Source: Ursus arctos | Lineage: Eukaryota > Chordata > Mammalia > Carnivora > Ursidae | Direction: 5' to 3' | Assembly (NCBI RefSeq): GCF_023065955.2 | Contig: NW_026622997.1 | Coordinates: 8,728,001 to 8,792,000, forward strand | DNA: 64,000 nucleotides | Part shown: in pieces, positions 36,885 through 49,200 of the stretch | Layout of the letters: each line of letters starts with the position of its first letter | Position numbering within the stretch: position 1 is the stretch's first letter | Position numbers and translations under genes: made by a program | Notes under the pieces: generated by a model | What the model saw: the letters and a program-made list of their open reading frames with translations, nothing else | The model's database searches: none | Told to the model about the DNA's origin: nothing

Positions 36885-37500
36885 GGCTCCAAGCGTTGTG
36901 GGTTTTACGCTCCCTGCCTGCAAACCAGAGTCAACGTCCGCTTTTTTTGAATTTGGCTTTCGCGGGAGTCAGCAAAGCGTGCCAGGTCCCCGGAGCCCCA
37001 GGCCGCGGCTTTCGGATCTATTGACTAGTCCGGCCGGCCCCGCGGCTCCGGAAAACCGCCTCGGATCGAAAGGTGGCAAGAGCCGCGAGGCTGACAAGGG
37101 AAAAAGAGCGCAGACTCAGCGCCCGAGGGAGGAAACGCAGAGGCTGGGCGGCTCCTCCAGGCGCGACGAAAAGGCGCTGTTAGAGAAAATCGGCTCTCAG
37201 CCTAGAGCCACAGCTACAGGGCGGGAACTGCCGGGGACCGCGGGCCGGTGCCCCCCTCAAGCACTCCCACCCCTTTCACCAGGCGCGCACACACACACGC
37301 ACGCACGCACGCACGCACGCACGTACGCACGCACGCGCGCGCTTCCTGGGGCGCGCGGAGAGAGCGCCTAAGGTCGGGAAGCGCGTGCTCGGTGAGGCCC
37401 CGCCTCTTCGGGGACTTCCGGCCGGTGGATTCAGCCGCTACGCTGTCACTCCCGCGCGGACCGGGTATAGCTGTGTATGCACCTTTTCGGTGTGCCGGTT
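36885..37500. promoter_or_regulatory. Orphan CpG island 2.8 kb upstream of PRPF4B
   Basis: The stretch is GC- and CpG-rich in an otherwise AT-rich neighbourhood. It contains CCCCGCCTC (Sp1 type) at about 37399 and ACTTCCGG (ETS type) at about 37414. A donor-like GTAAGTG lies at about 37588 on the + strand. No exon of a known protein is recognisable in or around it. It could be a promoter of a non-coding RNA, an alternative upstream PRPF4B promoter, or an unmethylated enhancer. Direction is unknown. Confidence 0.6.
37283..37342. repeat. Alternating purine-pyrimidine tract (CA/CG repeat), Z-DNA prone
   Basis: Sixty uninterrupted bases alternate purine and pyrimidine: GC steps, then CA, then GCAC units, then GC steps. 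It lies inside the orphan CpG island. Such tracts are the classic sequence for left-handed Z-DNA and are length-unstable. Confidence 0.9.
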
Positions 37501-38954
37501 TGTGAACTGTGGGAGGAAAAGCGGAAGAGTGAAAACTTGGACTTAAGTTTGTCTCTCAATCAATGTTTGCTGACTTTAATTAAAGTAGTAAGTGATGGTT
37601 GCCTTAATTTTAACTCCGCCTTCCCTAAACCCCATTCTTCCAAAACTGCAACACAGTTTTGGGTGAATCCTTGACAAATCCCTCCTAGTGCGGTCCAAAC
37701 TGGTAGTAACCGTGCAAGGGAAAGCGAGTTGGTGAGAAAATCTTAAAGTTTGCCAGCATCATTTTCTGAAGTGTTTTGTTTTCGTTTTTACTATGTTCTT
37801 TTTTAAAAATTTGAAGGATTTGCCCAAGTCTAAATATGAGCCAGTCAAACATGAAGAGCTTAGCGTCTGTTCTCCCCACCTATTCTTACCCACACTCGTA
37901 CAGCATGGTGGGCATTGTCAAATCACTGTTATACATTTGAAACTAATAAAACATTGCATGTCAATTACACTTCAATTAAGAAATTTTTTAGAATCCTACA
38001 GCAGAGGTGACAAGGGAGATAATACTGTGGTTGAGGAAGTTGAGATTTGCCTATGAGCTCTCAGCAATAAGCTACTCAGCAATAAGGAAGAGACTATACA
38101 GCCTTTGGATCCAAAGAAAATAGAGTATAATCTGGATGCTCTTCCAGTGCTCTTTCCATTACCTTTAACTCAAAACACATTTGAATATCAAAGACTTGTG
38201 TGGGTGGGTGGCTCAACAAGTAGATGCTAAACAAATGGCATTTCTGTGGGAAGTAGCAGGGTAAGGACAGAGCACAGACGGGAGTTAGATTTCATTTCAT
38301 ATCCTGGCTTGGCACTTAGGAACTGAGTCATCCTAAGTTACCTTACCTCCTGGTGCCAGTGTGCTAGGCTTCTTTTGCCTTAATGTATATTCTACTTTAT
38401 ATCCAAGATGAGATGTTACAGGTTTGCACTTATTTCCAAGAATAAATCTGTAATAGGTTTGCACATATACACTATGTTTATTTTAATTTTAAAATTTATT
38501 TTTAAATTTTTTTTAATTTTAATAACATTTGAGCCAATCTGGATACAATAACACATGGCCTTGCCTTCATGGGGGGTGAGGCAGAGAATATAATAAACCA
38601 TAAATATAAGACTGAATTCACACTACTTTTGAAAAGATATATAGGGATGAGAATCTAGAGGCAGAAAACAGAACTCTGAAATCCCAACCTACACACTATT
38701 AGTACATAAATAGATATATGGTTGAAGATATAAACCATCTTTAACATATTTCTGAAAACTTTTTCCTATGAAAAAAGTCTTCCAAGTTATTATACCTGAA
38801 TCTCATTGTTAAGGAGAAAGAGAAAAATCCTTCGCAAAGAAAATTAAAAACCATAGAAAGAAATGCTATAGTGGAGTTCGGGGAGGAGAGGGAATCCACA
38901 AAAATAAGTAATTATCCAAGGATTAGTGTTCCATATAATAGAGTCCACGAAAGT
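37501..38954. other. Spacer between the CpG islands, left part
   Basis: 37910-37982 is a short L1 3' tail (GTTATACATTTGAAACTAATA). The rest shows no exon or repeat I can name. Confidence 0.5.
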
Positions 38955-38971
38955 AAAACGTTTAACATTTT

Positions 38972-39162
38972 TTTTTAAGATTTTATTTATTTATTTGACA
39001 GAGAGAGACAGCCAGCGAGAGAGGGAACACAAGCAGGGGGAGTAGGGGAGGAAGAAGCAGGCTCCTAGCAGAGGAGCCTGATGTGGGGCTGGATCCCATA
39101 ACGCCAGGATCACGCCCTGAGCGGAAGGCAGACGCCTAACTGCTGTGCCACCCAGGCGCCAC
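38972..39162 (-). mobile_element. CAN-SINE, young
   Basis: Full-length minus copy of the AACGCCAGGATCACGCCC subfamily. A perfect 17-bp duplication AAAACGTTTAACATTTT lies at 38955-38971 and 39163-39179. It sits between the two CpG islands. Confidence 0.95.
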
Positions 39163-39179
39163 AAAACGTTTAACATTTT

Positions 39180-39984
39180 AAACACGTTTAGGATTAAGCC
39201 AACGAAGGACTCATTGTGTAAGAATATTTGTATATTTTCCCCTCTGAAAACCAAGATATGTAACAAGCCCAGATATTCTGAGGTCAAATTTCTATGGTGA
39301 AACCAAACTCAGTTGATTACAAGAATGAAAGCGATCGTCACCCTGATTTCAGGTTCCAAAGTATAAAGAAAGATATTTTTGAAAGAATACAAAGAAACCT
39401 ACGTAGTGTTAAAAGCTCTCCAAGAGCCAGTAAATATTTTCTCATAAAATATTTCATTTAATCGATTACTATAGAATTCATTATAGAAAAACAAAATCAC
39501 ATAAAGTGATTTGGACCAAAAATATTACTGAACCAGCGAACCTAACGACTCCTGAATCAATACCCCTAAATTAAGCAAAAGCTGAAAGGAAATGCAAAAG
39601 TTTCAAATAAATGTATTAATAATAACTCCATATTAAAAGACATTTACGTTCTAGATACAGTCCTAACTTCCCAGTATTCTCAAAATGTCTTTCTACAAAC
39701 TTTCCCTTAATGCTACTTCACATTGGGTTATCTAGCCAGTAATAAGGCATTTACTATGCCTCCCACACAGCCCAGCAGCAAATCATCTTGTTTGCCCTAG
39801 TTGGAGAATTAACTCAACTTGTGGGCCCCTCAGTGAAAACTAGTTCTCGGAACCGCACACAGAATACCGTTATCCGACTCCCTCTGTCCCTTCCCTAGCA
39901 AGTTTTCAGAACCAAATATTCGGTGCCAACACTGACTAGCGGGTAAGCCTAAATCACTCACCCCTAAACCCTCAGCAGATGCCG
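39180..39984. other. Spacer just upstream of the PRPF4B promoter
   Basis: About 800 bp without a recognised repeat or exon. It grades from AT-rich to the CpG island. Confidence 0.5.
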
Positions 39985-40211
39985 CCTATACCTCCTCACT
40001 CCCAACCCCCGTCCCGGAAGTTGCGTCATGGCGCTCGCGCGCCCTGTCCCCGGATGCACTTCTATATCCGGATTCTTAGACCGGACTCAGAGCTCCACGG
40101 TTCCCTACGCGGTTAGCACATGCGCGACGGCTCTGCTCCCTCTTCCTCCACTTCCACTAGCTTCTGCCGTCCGGGAAGCCGCCGCCACCGCCGCGGAGGA
40201 GTCAGGAAGTT

Positions 40212-40224
40212 CAAGATGGCCGCC
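40212..40224 (+). promoter_or_regulatory. YY1-type motif overlapping the PRPF4B start codon
   Basis: CAAGATGGCCGCC matches the AAGATGGC core of downstream YY1 sites common in CpG-island promoters of housekeeping genes. The PRPF4B ATG is the ATG of this motif, so the same bases serve as start codon and probable activator site. Seen in sequence; occupancy is inferred. Confidence 0.6.
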
Positions 40225-40256
40225 GCGGAGACTCTGTCGCTGCGGGAACAGCCAGA
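40216..40256 (+). CDS. PRPF4B: PRPF4B coding exon 1
   Basis: The exon encodes residues 1-13 and two bases of Glu14 (MAAAETLSLREQPE). It ends at a consensus donor, GA|GTAAGTAG. Read without splicing the frame would stop at once (TAA at 40258), so splicing is required. The ATG context is AAGATGG, with A at -3 and G at +4, a strong Kozak context that also forms a YY1-type motif. My recollection of the human protein has Gln where Leu7 stands here. Confidence 0.95.
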
Positions 40257-43200
40257 GTAAGTAGTCTCTGAGCGGTGCGGAAGGCCGGCGCCCAGGAGAC
40301 TGCCGAGTGGGAAACCGCGGAGACCTGCACGGGCGGGCGGGAAAGTTCAGGCCTAACGGCGGGAGCCAAACTTTGCCTTTCCCCGCGCGATACGTTGCTG
40401 GGCGGGAGGCGTAGGGGGAGTGCGGCCTTCGAGCTTCGCTCTCCCGGAGGCCGTGGCTGTTGGGTCGAAGGCGGCCGCGGCCTGCCGCGCGTCGTTGCCC
40501 TGGGAGGCGTACGCGCGAGCGGCCTCTACAGGTCCCGTGCGCGAGGTGGCTGCCGCGACTGTGCGGTCGCGCCTTCGTATTCCTCCCTCTGGGACCGAGC
40601 GGAGCTCCCTAGCTGCAGCTCTCAGTGGCATCGGTGTTGGGCACCCAAGGAGCAGTGGTGGGAGGGGGGCAAGCCATAAGACTTTGTAAGTCGTAAGACT
40701 TCTTGCCGTCCTGCTGCCGGTGTCAGTTTTAGGACCTGAAAGCAGGGAGGAGAAGGGATGCTAGAGCCACCCTCACTGACGATCCCAGAGCTATATAACA
40801 GTTTGTCGCTAGCGGGGTACTTCATCTCCCCACCCCTGTGCTCTTACTCCAGCATCATTCGATATATTTCCCCCCTCTGCCTTTTGGCAGCTTATTTGCC
40901 AACTTGCAAACTTGAGGCAAAGTAAGATCAAGTTCTTGGTTTTGAGACCTGACGTTTTTGGCCTGAGTTTGTAGGGCTTCTTTGGAAGTACAAGGGGAAG
41001 TAGTAGTAGCTACTTCCAAACCCAAGCACTTTATGTCTATAATTAAGCTAACGTAAGAATCGATGCGGCCAAGTGAAAACATAACTTGTATATGCTGCAA
41101 ATTCTAATTGTTGTATAAAAGCAGTATTTTGTTCTTCTGTTCTTGTTGGGAAAACTCAAACAAGAATCCAAAATAGAGTGGATTTTAAAACAATTCATAG
41201 AGCGATCGTTTTGTGCATCAGCATTATCTGATTTTTTTAAAAATCCATTTTAGTTAAGAGGTAGATACAGTCTCCCAGCAACTAACGACTGAGAGGAGAG
41301 ATTTTCACTACTAGGGGCCCCAGCACTTCATTGCTGTGCATTCAGTTCTGGGCTTCTCAATCATTTGCTCTATTCAGAGAATTATATTAAGTTTTTCATT
41401 AAGGGCTTTTGAAGGCTGCTCTTTTATCTTCACAATTTGACTTAGAAGAGAGCAGATGGATTCTAAAGTTTTAGCTAGACTTCATCTCTTTTTGTTTCTC
41501 ATCAAGTTCACAGTGTGGCATGTTCCAGTATTTATGCCAGTACAGTACAAATATTATGCAGCTGTTTTTTTCTAGCAATCTCTTCAACGTTCTGTAGTAT
41601 CGTGTCCATTTATTTGATTTCAGGGACCGTTCAGATTAATTTTGAGGAGTGCTTGGGTCATATTTTATATGTATATTCAAATACTAGACTTAATAATTAG
41701 CATTTATTTATGCTTCTGCAATATGAATGCCCCTGAAAGAAATAGCCCTTAATTCCACCTCGCCTCCCCACAGAACTCTTGGTATAAATGGAGTATTTAA
41801 GTTCCCTGAAGGGTTTTTAGTGGATTTTGCACTTGTCCATCTCTTTAGCTTAGCCTCTTTGAGGCTTTTAAACATTAAAATTTTTATCTGCATTCACTTA
41901 TTTGCACTTACCAAGTACCAGGTACTGTTCAAAGCACCGAACAAATATTTTATCCTTATAACGACCCTATGAAGGTAGATCCTGTTATTTCCTATATTTT
42001 ACAAATGATCAAATTGAAGCACAGAGAAGTTAACTTGCTCAAGGTCACACTAAGTGACAGGCCCAGGATTTAAACCCAGGTAGTCTAATTCCAGAGCCCT
42101 GCTCCTAACTATTGTACTGTCTAGTCGCCCACTATACAATGTGGCTCCTTTTAAAAATAGCCTTTAAGGTTTGAAATCCTTTTTATTGACTTCCAGTGTC
42201 CCAGAAAGGTCCATTTTTTTGATGTGACGGTTCTAATTCTTTGAAGCTTAATTTTCCACACCCGATCTAGAAAAGGATGGGTGGAGGAGTTCATTTTAAG
42301 ACTAGTTGGTCTTTTGAATCCATTCTTATTTTTACATCTCCATTAATTCTGTATTAAGGTAGTTGAAGTTGTCAGAGAAACGGCTTAATTACTTTCTTTG
42401 TAAAGAAGTAATGGCATTCACTTTGCTCACCATTCTCTGTTTCCAGAGCATACATTGAATTCCTCCCAAATAAGATGTCATTAAGAGTAATCTTTTTTAA
42501 AAATTTGAAGAGGAAGTTAAAATAACACTAGTGGTTTGTAATTAGTCTTTATTTTAAAGTTGTTTCATTGTGCCAGATGCCCAGAGACCCTTATTTGAAG
42601 GATGTAACTACACATTGCATTTAACAAAATAAATGGTAAAAGCACTCTTAACACTTCCATATAGTCTGCACTTCAAATCAGCTTCGTTTCCAAATATTGT
42701 GATTTGAAGGATATTACTCAATTCTCAGTAAGTACTGTTTTATGACAAACTTGTTGTAGACCACGTTGGTTTAAACGTAGACCTGCTAAATGTGTACATT
42801 GCAAAAGTGTTAAATTGCAAAACGTAAATGTTAAAATGTAAATTTACATATATGGAACTTAAATACCTGTATTTATTGTAAATGTGAACTATGCAAAAAG
42901 ACTGTCAGGTTTCTTATCAGGGTACCTTTCCCTAAAGTTTTAGAAGAAAGTTGTTGAAGATGAACCTTAATTAGCTGCTTTAACACAATCTTGTTATGTG
43001 TAATATGCCACCCAATCATTGAGTTCACGTTTTCCTGATTTACCTAGTCAGACTTCAATTGGTATTTTCTATGGAATTTGCATTGAGAGAGCAACTTGGG
43101 AGGGTGAATGTCTACTAACCGCAGTGTAGGAGAACTCTAGAATTATTAAGGTTAGACTAATAGGCCCTAAGTGCTTATAGCATCTTTATCAGTAATGTCA

Positions 43201-46200
43201 TTTCTTCAGATAACATTCATTAAGTTACATTAGAAACTAGGGTCACTCCTGGAAATAACTCTTAAGTGACTCTGGACATAATGATGTAGCTTCTGATTCT
43301 TAGAAGCTTTAGGAGGTAGATTTTCTTTTGAAGGAAATTACTTCCTCTGTGGGTAAATTCTTAAGAATTTTGATTTGCAACTCCTTGAAGACTTGTAAAT
43401 TGTAGAAAGCACTAGAAAAGGGTTCAAAAAGTAGATTTTTCTTGGGAAGGGAGGTAATTAAATTTAAATCATTTCGGGGTATTGCATTCACTAGATAGGC
43501 GTGTGAACTGTGCGAGGCACTGGAGATATAACGGAGCAAAAACAAAATGTTTCCTGTCAAGAGATGAGTGTAGTATAGCCAGTATAAGCCCAGCTATAGT
43601 CTAGTGAATATAATTTTTATGTGTTATTCTATACAAATCATTTCATTGACACAACAAATTACTTTTTGAGTACCTGCTTAGTATAGGTTAGAAAGTTTAC
43701 TAGGCCTTAGAGATAGAACAGTGAACTAAATAAATAAAAATTTTGCTCTCATAGGGCATATGTTACAATACGGAGAGACAAACAAGAATTAAGTCATGGC
43801 ACCAATTTTTTTCTCTTTAGAGAAAAAAAAAAGAGAAAGGGGTATGTGGGTGGTAAGGTGAGGGTTGTGATTAAAATGAATTGGTGAGGAAAACTTGACT
43901 GAGAAAGTAATTTAAGCAAAGACCTGATTAGGGAAAGGAACCAGCAATGTATATGTCTGGGGAAAGTATTCCAGGTGGAGAAACAGCAAGTACAAGTACC
44001 AAGGCACTGAGGTACGGGTTTATCTATTGTTTAAGGGGAGCGGTGGCTGAAGTACAGTGAGTGTGGGCGGAAGGTAGTAGGATCAATGTGTTGGGGATGT
44101 TGGGCAGATAGTATGGGGCATTGTAAACAATTTTTATTTTTACTCTGAATGTGATAGGAAGCAATAATCAAGTTTCACACGGAGTAGTGATATGATCTGA
44201 CATATTCAAAGCATCTTCAGTCAAATGGAACAGCCCTTGACTGACTTGGAATGTAATACTAGCCTTCTCACTAGCTTGATGTGTGTTTGACCGAAGGCAG
44301 GACCCTTAGCTTCCTTGAAACTTAGTCTCCTTTATCCTGGAGACTTACACAGTATTTCGTCAATACTTTGTGTGGTAGCCTTTTATATATGAACTTATTG
44401 CTACAACAAGCCTATCAGAACTGTTATTTCCCCAGTTCGTCGTTGAGGAAACTGAGGCATGGAGGAGCGACTTGCCTAAGGTTACACTAGGTGTGTCATG
44501 TTGGAAACACCATTTGAACAAGGTAGTTTGACTTAATCCATGCTCTTTGACCATGTTACTGAAAATAACATTCTTAGTATCAGCCCTGACAGCTCCACAG
44601 TGTCATGGTGAGTAAATCTATTTATCCAGTCTCTGAGGAAGAATGATCTCTTACTTTTGAGGGACTTGGTTTGTGCTAGGCACTATTACGAGCCTTACTA
44701 ACATCTGTTAACAAACATGCAATCCTCACAGCTTGCTTTGAGGTAGGACTATTTTCTCCATTTTGTAGATGAGGTGCCTGCAGACCAGAGATCTTAAAAT
44801 TTGCCTGAAGCTACACAACTTGTAAGTATTGGAATCAGGATTTGAACCCAGATAGTCTGGCTCTGGAGACTGGTTCACATTAGAGGATCTTTAGATAGTT
44901 TGAGTTTTAGCTTATTGACTAGAATTTTGTACTTGGGGCACTGAGATTTTATATACCTGAAAATCATTGTCATCCTTTAAACAGGTTCTCCATACTTGTC
45001 TCCGTATCTTGATTTAGCCTAATTCAGTTTTTCTCACACGTTTCCCCGTGAGTCAAGTTTCAGGAAAAAAAGACATATACCACCACTTTCTAGGTTGTGT
45101 GATGGGAGATTTCAGGGGAAGGGATGTGGTTACTTATATGAGAATATAGCCTATATAAGGAACAAAATTGAAATGTCTTTGTATTGGGGCACCTGGGTGG
45201 CTCAGTTGGTTAAGTGTCTGACTCTTGGTTTCAGCTCAGGTCCTGATCTCAGGGTCCTGGGACGAGCCTGTGTAGGGCTCCGTGCTCATCGGGGAGTCTG
45301 TTTAAGGATTCCCTCTCCACCTCCTGCTGTCCCTCCCGCTGCTCATGCGCGCATGCTCACGCTCCCTCCGTGTCTCTCTCAAAAACTTTTAAAAAAAAGA
45401 AATGTCTTTGTGTCTTCTACTTAAATCTGTGATTTCCCCTCCCCTCCCCCCATAATGGAACCATGTTGGTTTGTTTTTTGTTTTTTTCACATTAAGATAT
45501 TACACTTTCTTTTTCTAAGTCTTTGAGAAAATTTGATGACCCAGAGAACCCTGCTGTATTTATTCTGTCATCTCTGTTCCCCGTTAGAGAGAAGTCAGTC
45601 CAAACCAAAACCTCTCAACCAGAAGATATAGCTTTCTCTGCAGCTTTCTTCAGTACTTTCTTCTTTCTCACAGTCCACAGTACCAGAATGGAGATTGGCA
45701 GTCTGACAAAAATTTAAAGTTCTTGCCATGTAGTACTTGTATGTTCTTCATGTTCTCCACACCACCTCATTGTTACTAACTAACAACTTCAAGCATACCT
45801 CTGGTATGTCCCCTCCCTCCTCCAACCCTTCTAAGTTTACTGAAGACTGAGACCTGGCCGGAGGACCAGACTCTTCTCTGACTCCTGCTGTAATGGCAGT
45901 GTCCTTACAGACCACTGTCTAGCAACCCAACCCTGCAGTTCCTGGGCCTCTGACCCCAGTGAGCTTCTGTCTCAACCACTCACTCCCAGAACCTCCTGCA
46001 ATATCTTTTCATCTCCTGAAATTGGTCCATTTGAGATCTTAACCATTAGACCAGTTTCTTCACAAGTTTGATGCTCTGGCAACACTGATTTGCTTATAGT
46101 TTGCTATTTATAATTGTACCTTTTGTCACCTTTTTTTTTTTTTCCCTATCTAAAGTAGTGTTTTCCCTTCTGGTCAATTTCTTATTCATTCTCTAGGAAA

Positions 46201-49200
46201 TTTTTAGCCTTTATTTTATAATCCAGTACCTTGTCAAACATTCCTTCTCCCCTTTCAACCTCTCTGCTTAACAAATATTTTGGGTTTTTCTGTGATCTCC
46301 TTGACCATTTTCGGAATGATTTTAGGTGGTCCTTCAGTGTTCCCATAATGCCCTTATTTGTGTCTTTGTCATTGCATTCTTCCAGTGTTTCATATGACTT
46401 TCTTTTCCTTTGGACCAAAATTTCCTTGAGGGTGGCAGATACTGGTCTTGTACATCTTTGTTTTCCTGCTACCTTTCTTAATGCCTACATTAGGTGTAGT
46501 GATTTAAAAAAATATTAAATTGAATTCCGGAGCACCTGGGTGGCTCAGTCAGTTAAGGGTCTCACTCTTGATTTTTGCTGAGGTCATGATCTCAGGGTCA
46601 TGAGATTGAGCTCCGCGTCTGGCTCCACGCTGGGTATGGAACCTACTTAAGATTCTTTCTCTCCCTCTCCCCTCTCTCCCCTCTCTCCCCTTCCTTCTGT
46701 TAAAAAAAAAAAATTGAATTCCTTAGTTCTTTGGCACAAATAATAAATCTACTAAAAGTACAGGAGCACATAACTTGAAGGACTTGGACAAAATAATCCA
46801 TATCTTCCTCCAAAAACAATGTGATGGTCTGAATCCAGATGATTTAAACTCTGGTGTTAGTCTCATATTCTGGGATGTGATGTTTTAGTATAGAATGATT
46901 TTAAAGGAGAAGGTTAAAGTTACTGTAGTCTGTGTTTAATCTGCGATTAATGAACAGCAAGGATTTAGCAAAATAATTTAGAATCATAAATTCTTTCAGC
47001 ATAGTCTAAACATTTAAGCACAAAAGCTACCATTTGGTGTAATTAATTTTATTAATATTTTTTTTGAATGGCAGCAACCAATATGAGCATATTCTGGGAA
47101 ACTAATCTTTCATTTGAAATTTAAAGAGATTAAATAACCCAGTGAACAAATATTGGTTGAAGCATAGGCTTTTGCTGATATTGGACTATTCTTGACCTGC
47201 AGGAGACCCTTTGATGTGATTCAGTCTAATACCGCATGGTTATTCAGTGGCCACTACAGGCTGAGCATCCTTACTCCTGGTCAGCTCACTTTGAAGTTTT
47301 AACCCTTGAGGGTGTGTTACACTCAACATCAGCCACCAGTGCACATTAATAGAGTGCTTATTTTGGCGATAGCTGAATATTGGTTGTAAAGATTTTAAAA
47401 AGAAAAAGTATACTTCTTAATTTAAAGTGGAGAAAGAGATTAGTCTCCCAATATATGGCAGTATGTTTTATGGAAAAAGAAAATGGGGGTGGCTTTGGTG
47501 TTAAGGCTATGTGGGAAATTATGGTTTAAAAACAAGTTGCTGAGTGACTTTAAATCAATATTAACATTTTACTGATTAGTTTTGGATTTTTTTAAATTAA
47601 GTGTGATTATTTTAACCTCCCTCATAATGTATGTATTCTGTGTATTGGAGTTCAACCATTAGAAACAAAATAAAGTTAAATCACTAAGTTTTTGCCAGAT
47701 ATCTTTGCAATAAAATGTCTGAGGCTATTCTGAAAATATTTCAGTGACTAACTTCATGTATTACATTGAGATGTATTTTATCATTATTTTATTGTGACTA
47801 AATGCTTGATAAGTGATATAATTTTGAAATGTGTTTGATACATTAATAGGATGGAAGATGCTGATAATTCCGAAAAGAGTATAAATGAAGAAAATGGAGA
47901 AGTATCAGAAGACCAGTCTCAAAATAAGCACAGTCGTCACAAAAAAAAGAAGCATAAACACAGAAGTAAACATAAGAAACATAAACATTCCTCAGAAGAA
48001 GACAAGGATAAAAAACATAAACATAAGCATAAACATAAGAAACACAAAAGAAAAGAAGTTGTTGATGCTTCTGACAAAGAAGGTATGTCTCCAGCAAAAA
48101 GAACTAAACTCGATGATTTAGCTTTGCTGGAAGACTTGGAGAAACAGAGAGCCTTGATTAAAGCTGAACTTGATAATGAGTTAATGGAAGGAAAGGTCCA
48201 ATCTGGGATGGGGCTCATATTGCAAGGTTATGAGTCTGGCTCTGAAGAAGAGGGGGAGATTCATGAAAAAGCAAGAAATGGAAATAGGTCTAGTACCAGA
48301 TCCTCAAGTACAAAGGGGAAACTTGAACTAATGGATAATAAAAATAGTACGAAAAAGCGAAGTAAAAGCAGATCCAAAGAACGGACTAGACATAGGAGTG
48401 ATAAAAAGAAAAGTAAGGGAGGTGTTGAAATAGTTAAAGAGAAGCCAACTAGGAGCAAGTCAAAGGAGAGGAAAAAGTCCAAAAGTCCATCCAAGAGAAG
48501 TAAGTCTCAAGATCAAGCAAGGAAATCAAAATCTCCTACCCTTAGAAGGCGATCTCAAGAGAAAATTGGGAAGGCCAGATCTCCTACTGATGACAAGGTT
48601 AAAATTGAAGATAAAAGTAGGTCAAAAGATAGAAAAAAATCCCCAATTATAAATGAAAGTAGAAGTCGTGATCGAGGCAAAAAATCCAGATCCCCAATTG
48701 ACTTAAGAGGTAAATCCAAAGACAGAAGATCACGGTCCAAAGAGAGAAAATCAAAACGGTCTGACATGGATAAAGAAAAGAAGCCAATTAAATCTCCTTC
48801 TAAAGATGCTTCTTCTGGGAAGGAAAATCGGTCACCCAGTAGAAGACCTGGTCGAAGTCCTAAAAGAAGAAGTTTGTCTCCAAAACAACGGGATAAGTCA
48901 AGGAGAAGTAGATCTCCACTTGTAAATGATAGAAGGTCTAAACAAAGCAAATCACCTTCCCGAACTCTGTCTCCTGGTAGAAGAGCCAAGAGCCGATCCT
49001 TGGAAAGAAAACGAAGAGAACCAGAAAGGAGACGACTTTCTTCTCCAAGGTAACTTGTTTTCAAAATGTTAATGCTTTTTACCAATCCACCAGGTTTTTA
49101 AAAGGAGAAACTAGAACTTGTGGACAATAAAAAATGAGATAGTGTAATCAGTCTTAATGGTTTTAAGTAGTTTTATGGGTTTAGTTTTTTTTTTAAGTTT

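Larger units (their letters stand above)
40028..40256 (+). other. Candidate upstream ORF overlapping the PRPF4B start
   Basis: ATG at 40028 has G at -3 and G at +4. Its frame differs from PRPF4B and stays open to the exon 1 donor. After splicing it continues as AGA TGG AAG in exon 2 and stops at TAA 47882-47884, giving about 87 codons that overlap the first 22-23 codons of PRPF4B. If transcription starts upstream of 40028 this would be an inhibitory overlapping uORF. The product resembles nothing known to me and is probably not a functional protein. Confidence 0.4.
39985..40710 (+). promoter_or_regulatory. PRPF4B: PRPF4B CpG-island promoter
   Basis: CpG density rises sharply from about 40.0 kb, spans exon 1 and fades in early intron 1. 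Motifs seen by eye are CCCGGAAGT (ETS type) at 40013, TTGCGTCA (ATF/CEBP-like) at 40021, two further CCGGAT cores at 40050-40075, CATGCGC (NRF1 half-site) near 40120, and GGGCGGGCGGG at about 40332. There is no convincing TATA box at a sensible distance. This is the architecture of a broad housekeeping promoter, as expected for a general splicing kinase. The transcription start is not determinable from sequence alone; the ETS/ATF cluster suggests about 40.02-40.1 kb. Confidence 0.85.
40257..47849 (+). other. PRPF4B: PRPF4B intron 1
   Basis: The 7.6-kb intron runs from GTAAGT to ATTAATAG. Its first 450 bp are CpG-island sequence. It contains three MIR-type fragments, an old mammalian-wide repeat copy (43660-44200) and two CAN-SINEs. 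The stretches 40711-41895, 42130-43655, 45412-46516 and 46723-47849 show no element or exon that I recognise. Confidence 0.9.

Noticed and set aside
36790..37371. 193-codon open frame over the orphan CpG island
   Set aside because: GC-rich sequence has few stops. The product is low-complexity at both ends (KKEKEK start, HTHTHART end from the CA/CG repeat) and resembles no protein family.
40275..40679. 134-codon and overlapping frames in early intron 1
   Set aside because: They lie in CpG-island intron sequence with no family similarity and appear in several frames at once, as expected from base composition.
48555..49085. 176-codon frame on the minus strand
   Set aside because: It is the antisense shadow of PRPF4B exon 2. 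RS/KS codons read backwards give Leu- and Ser-rich frames with few stops.
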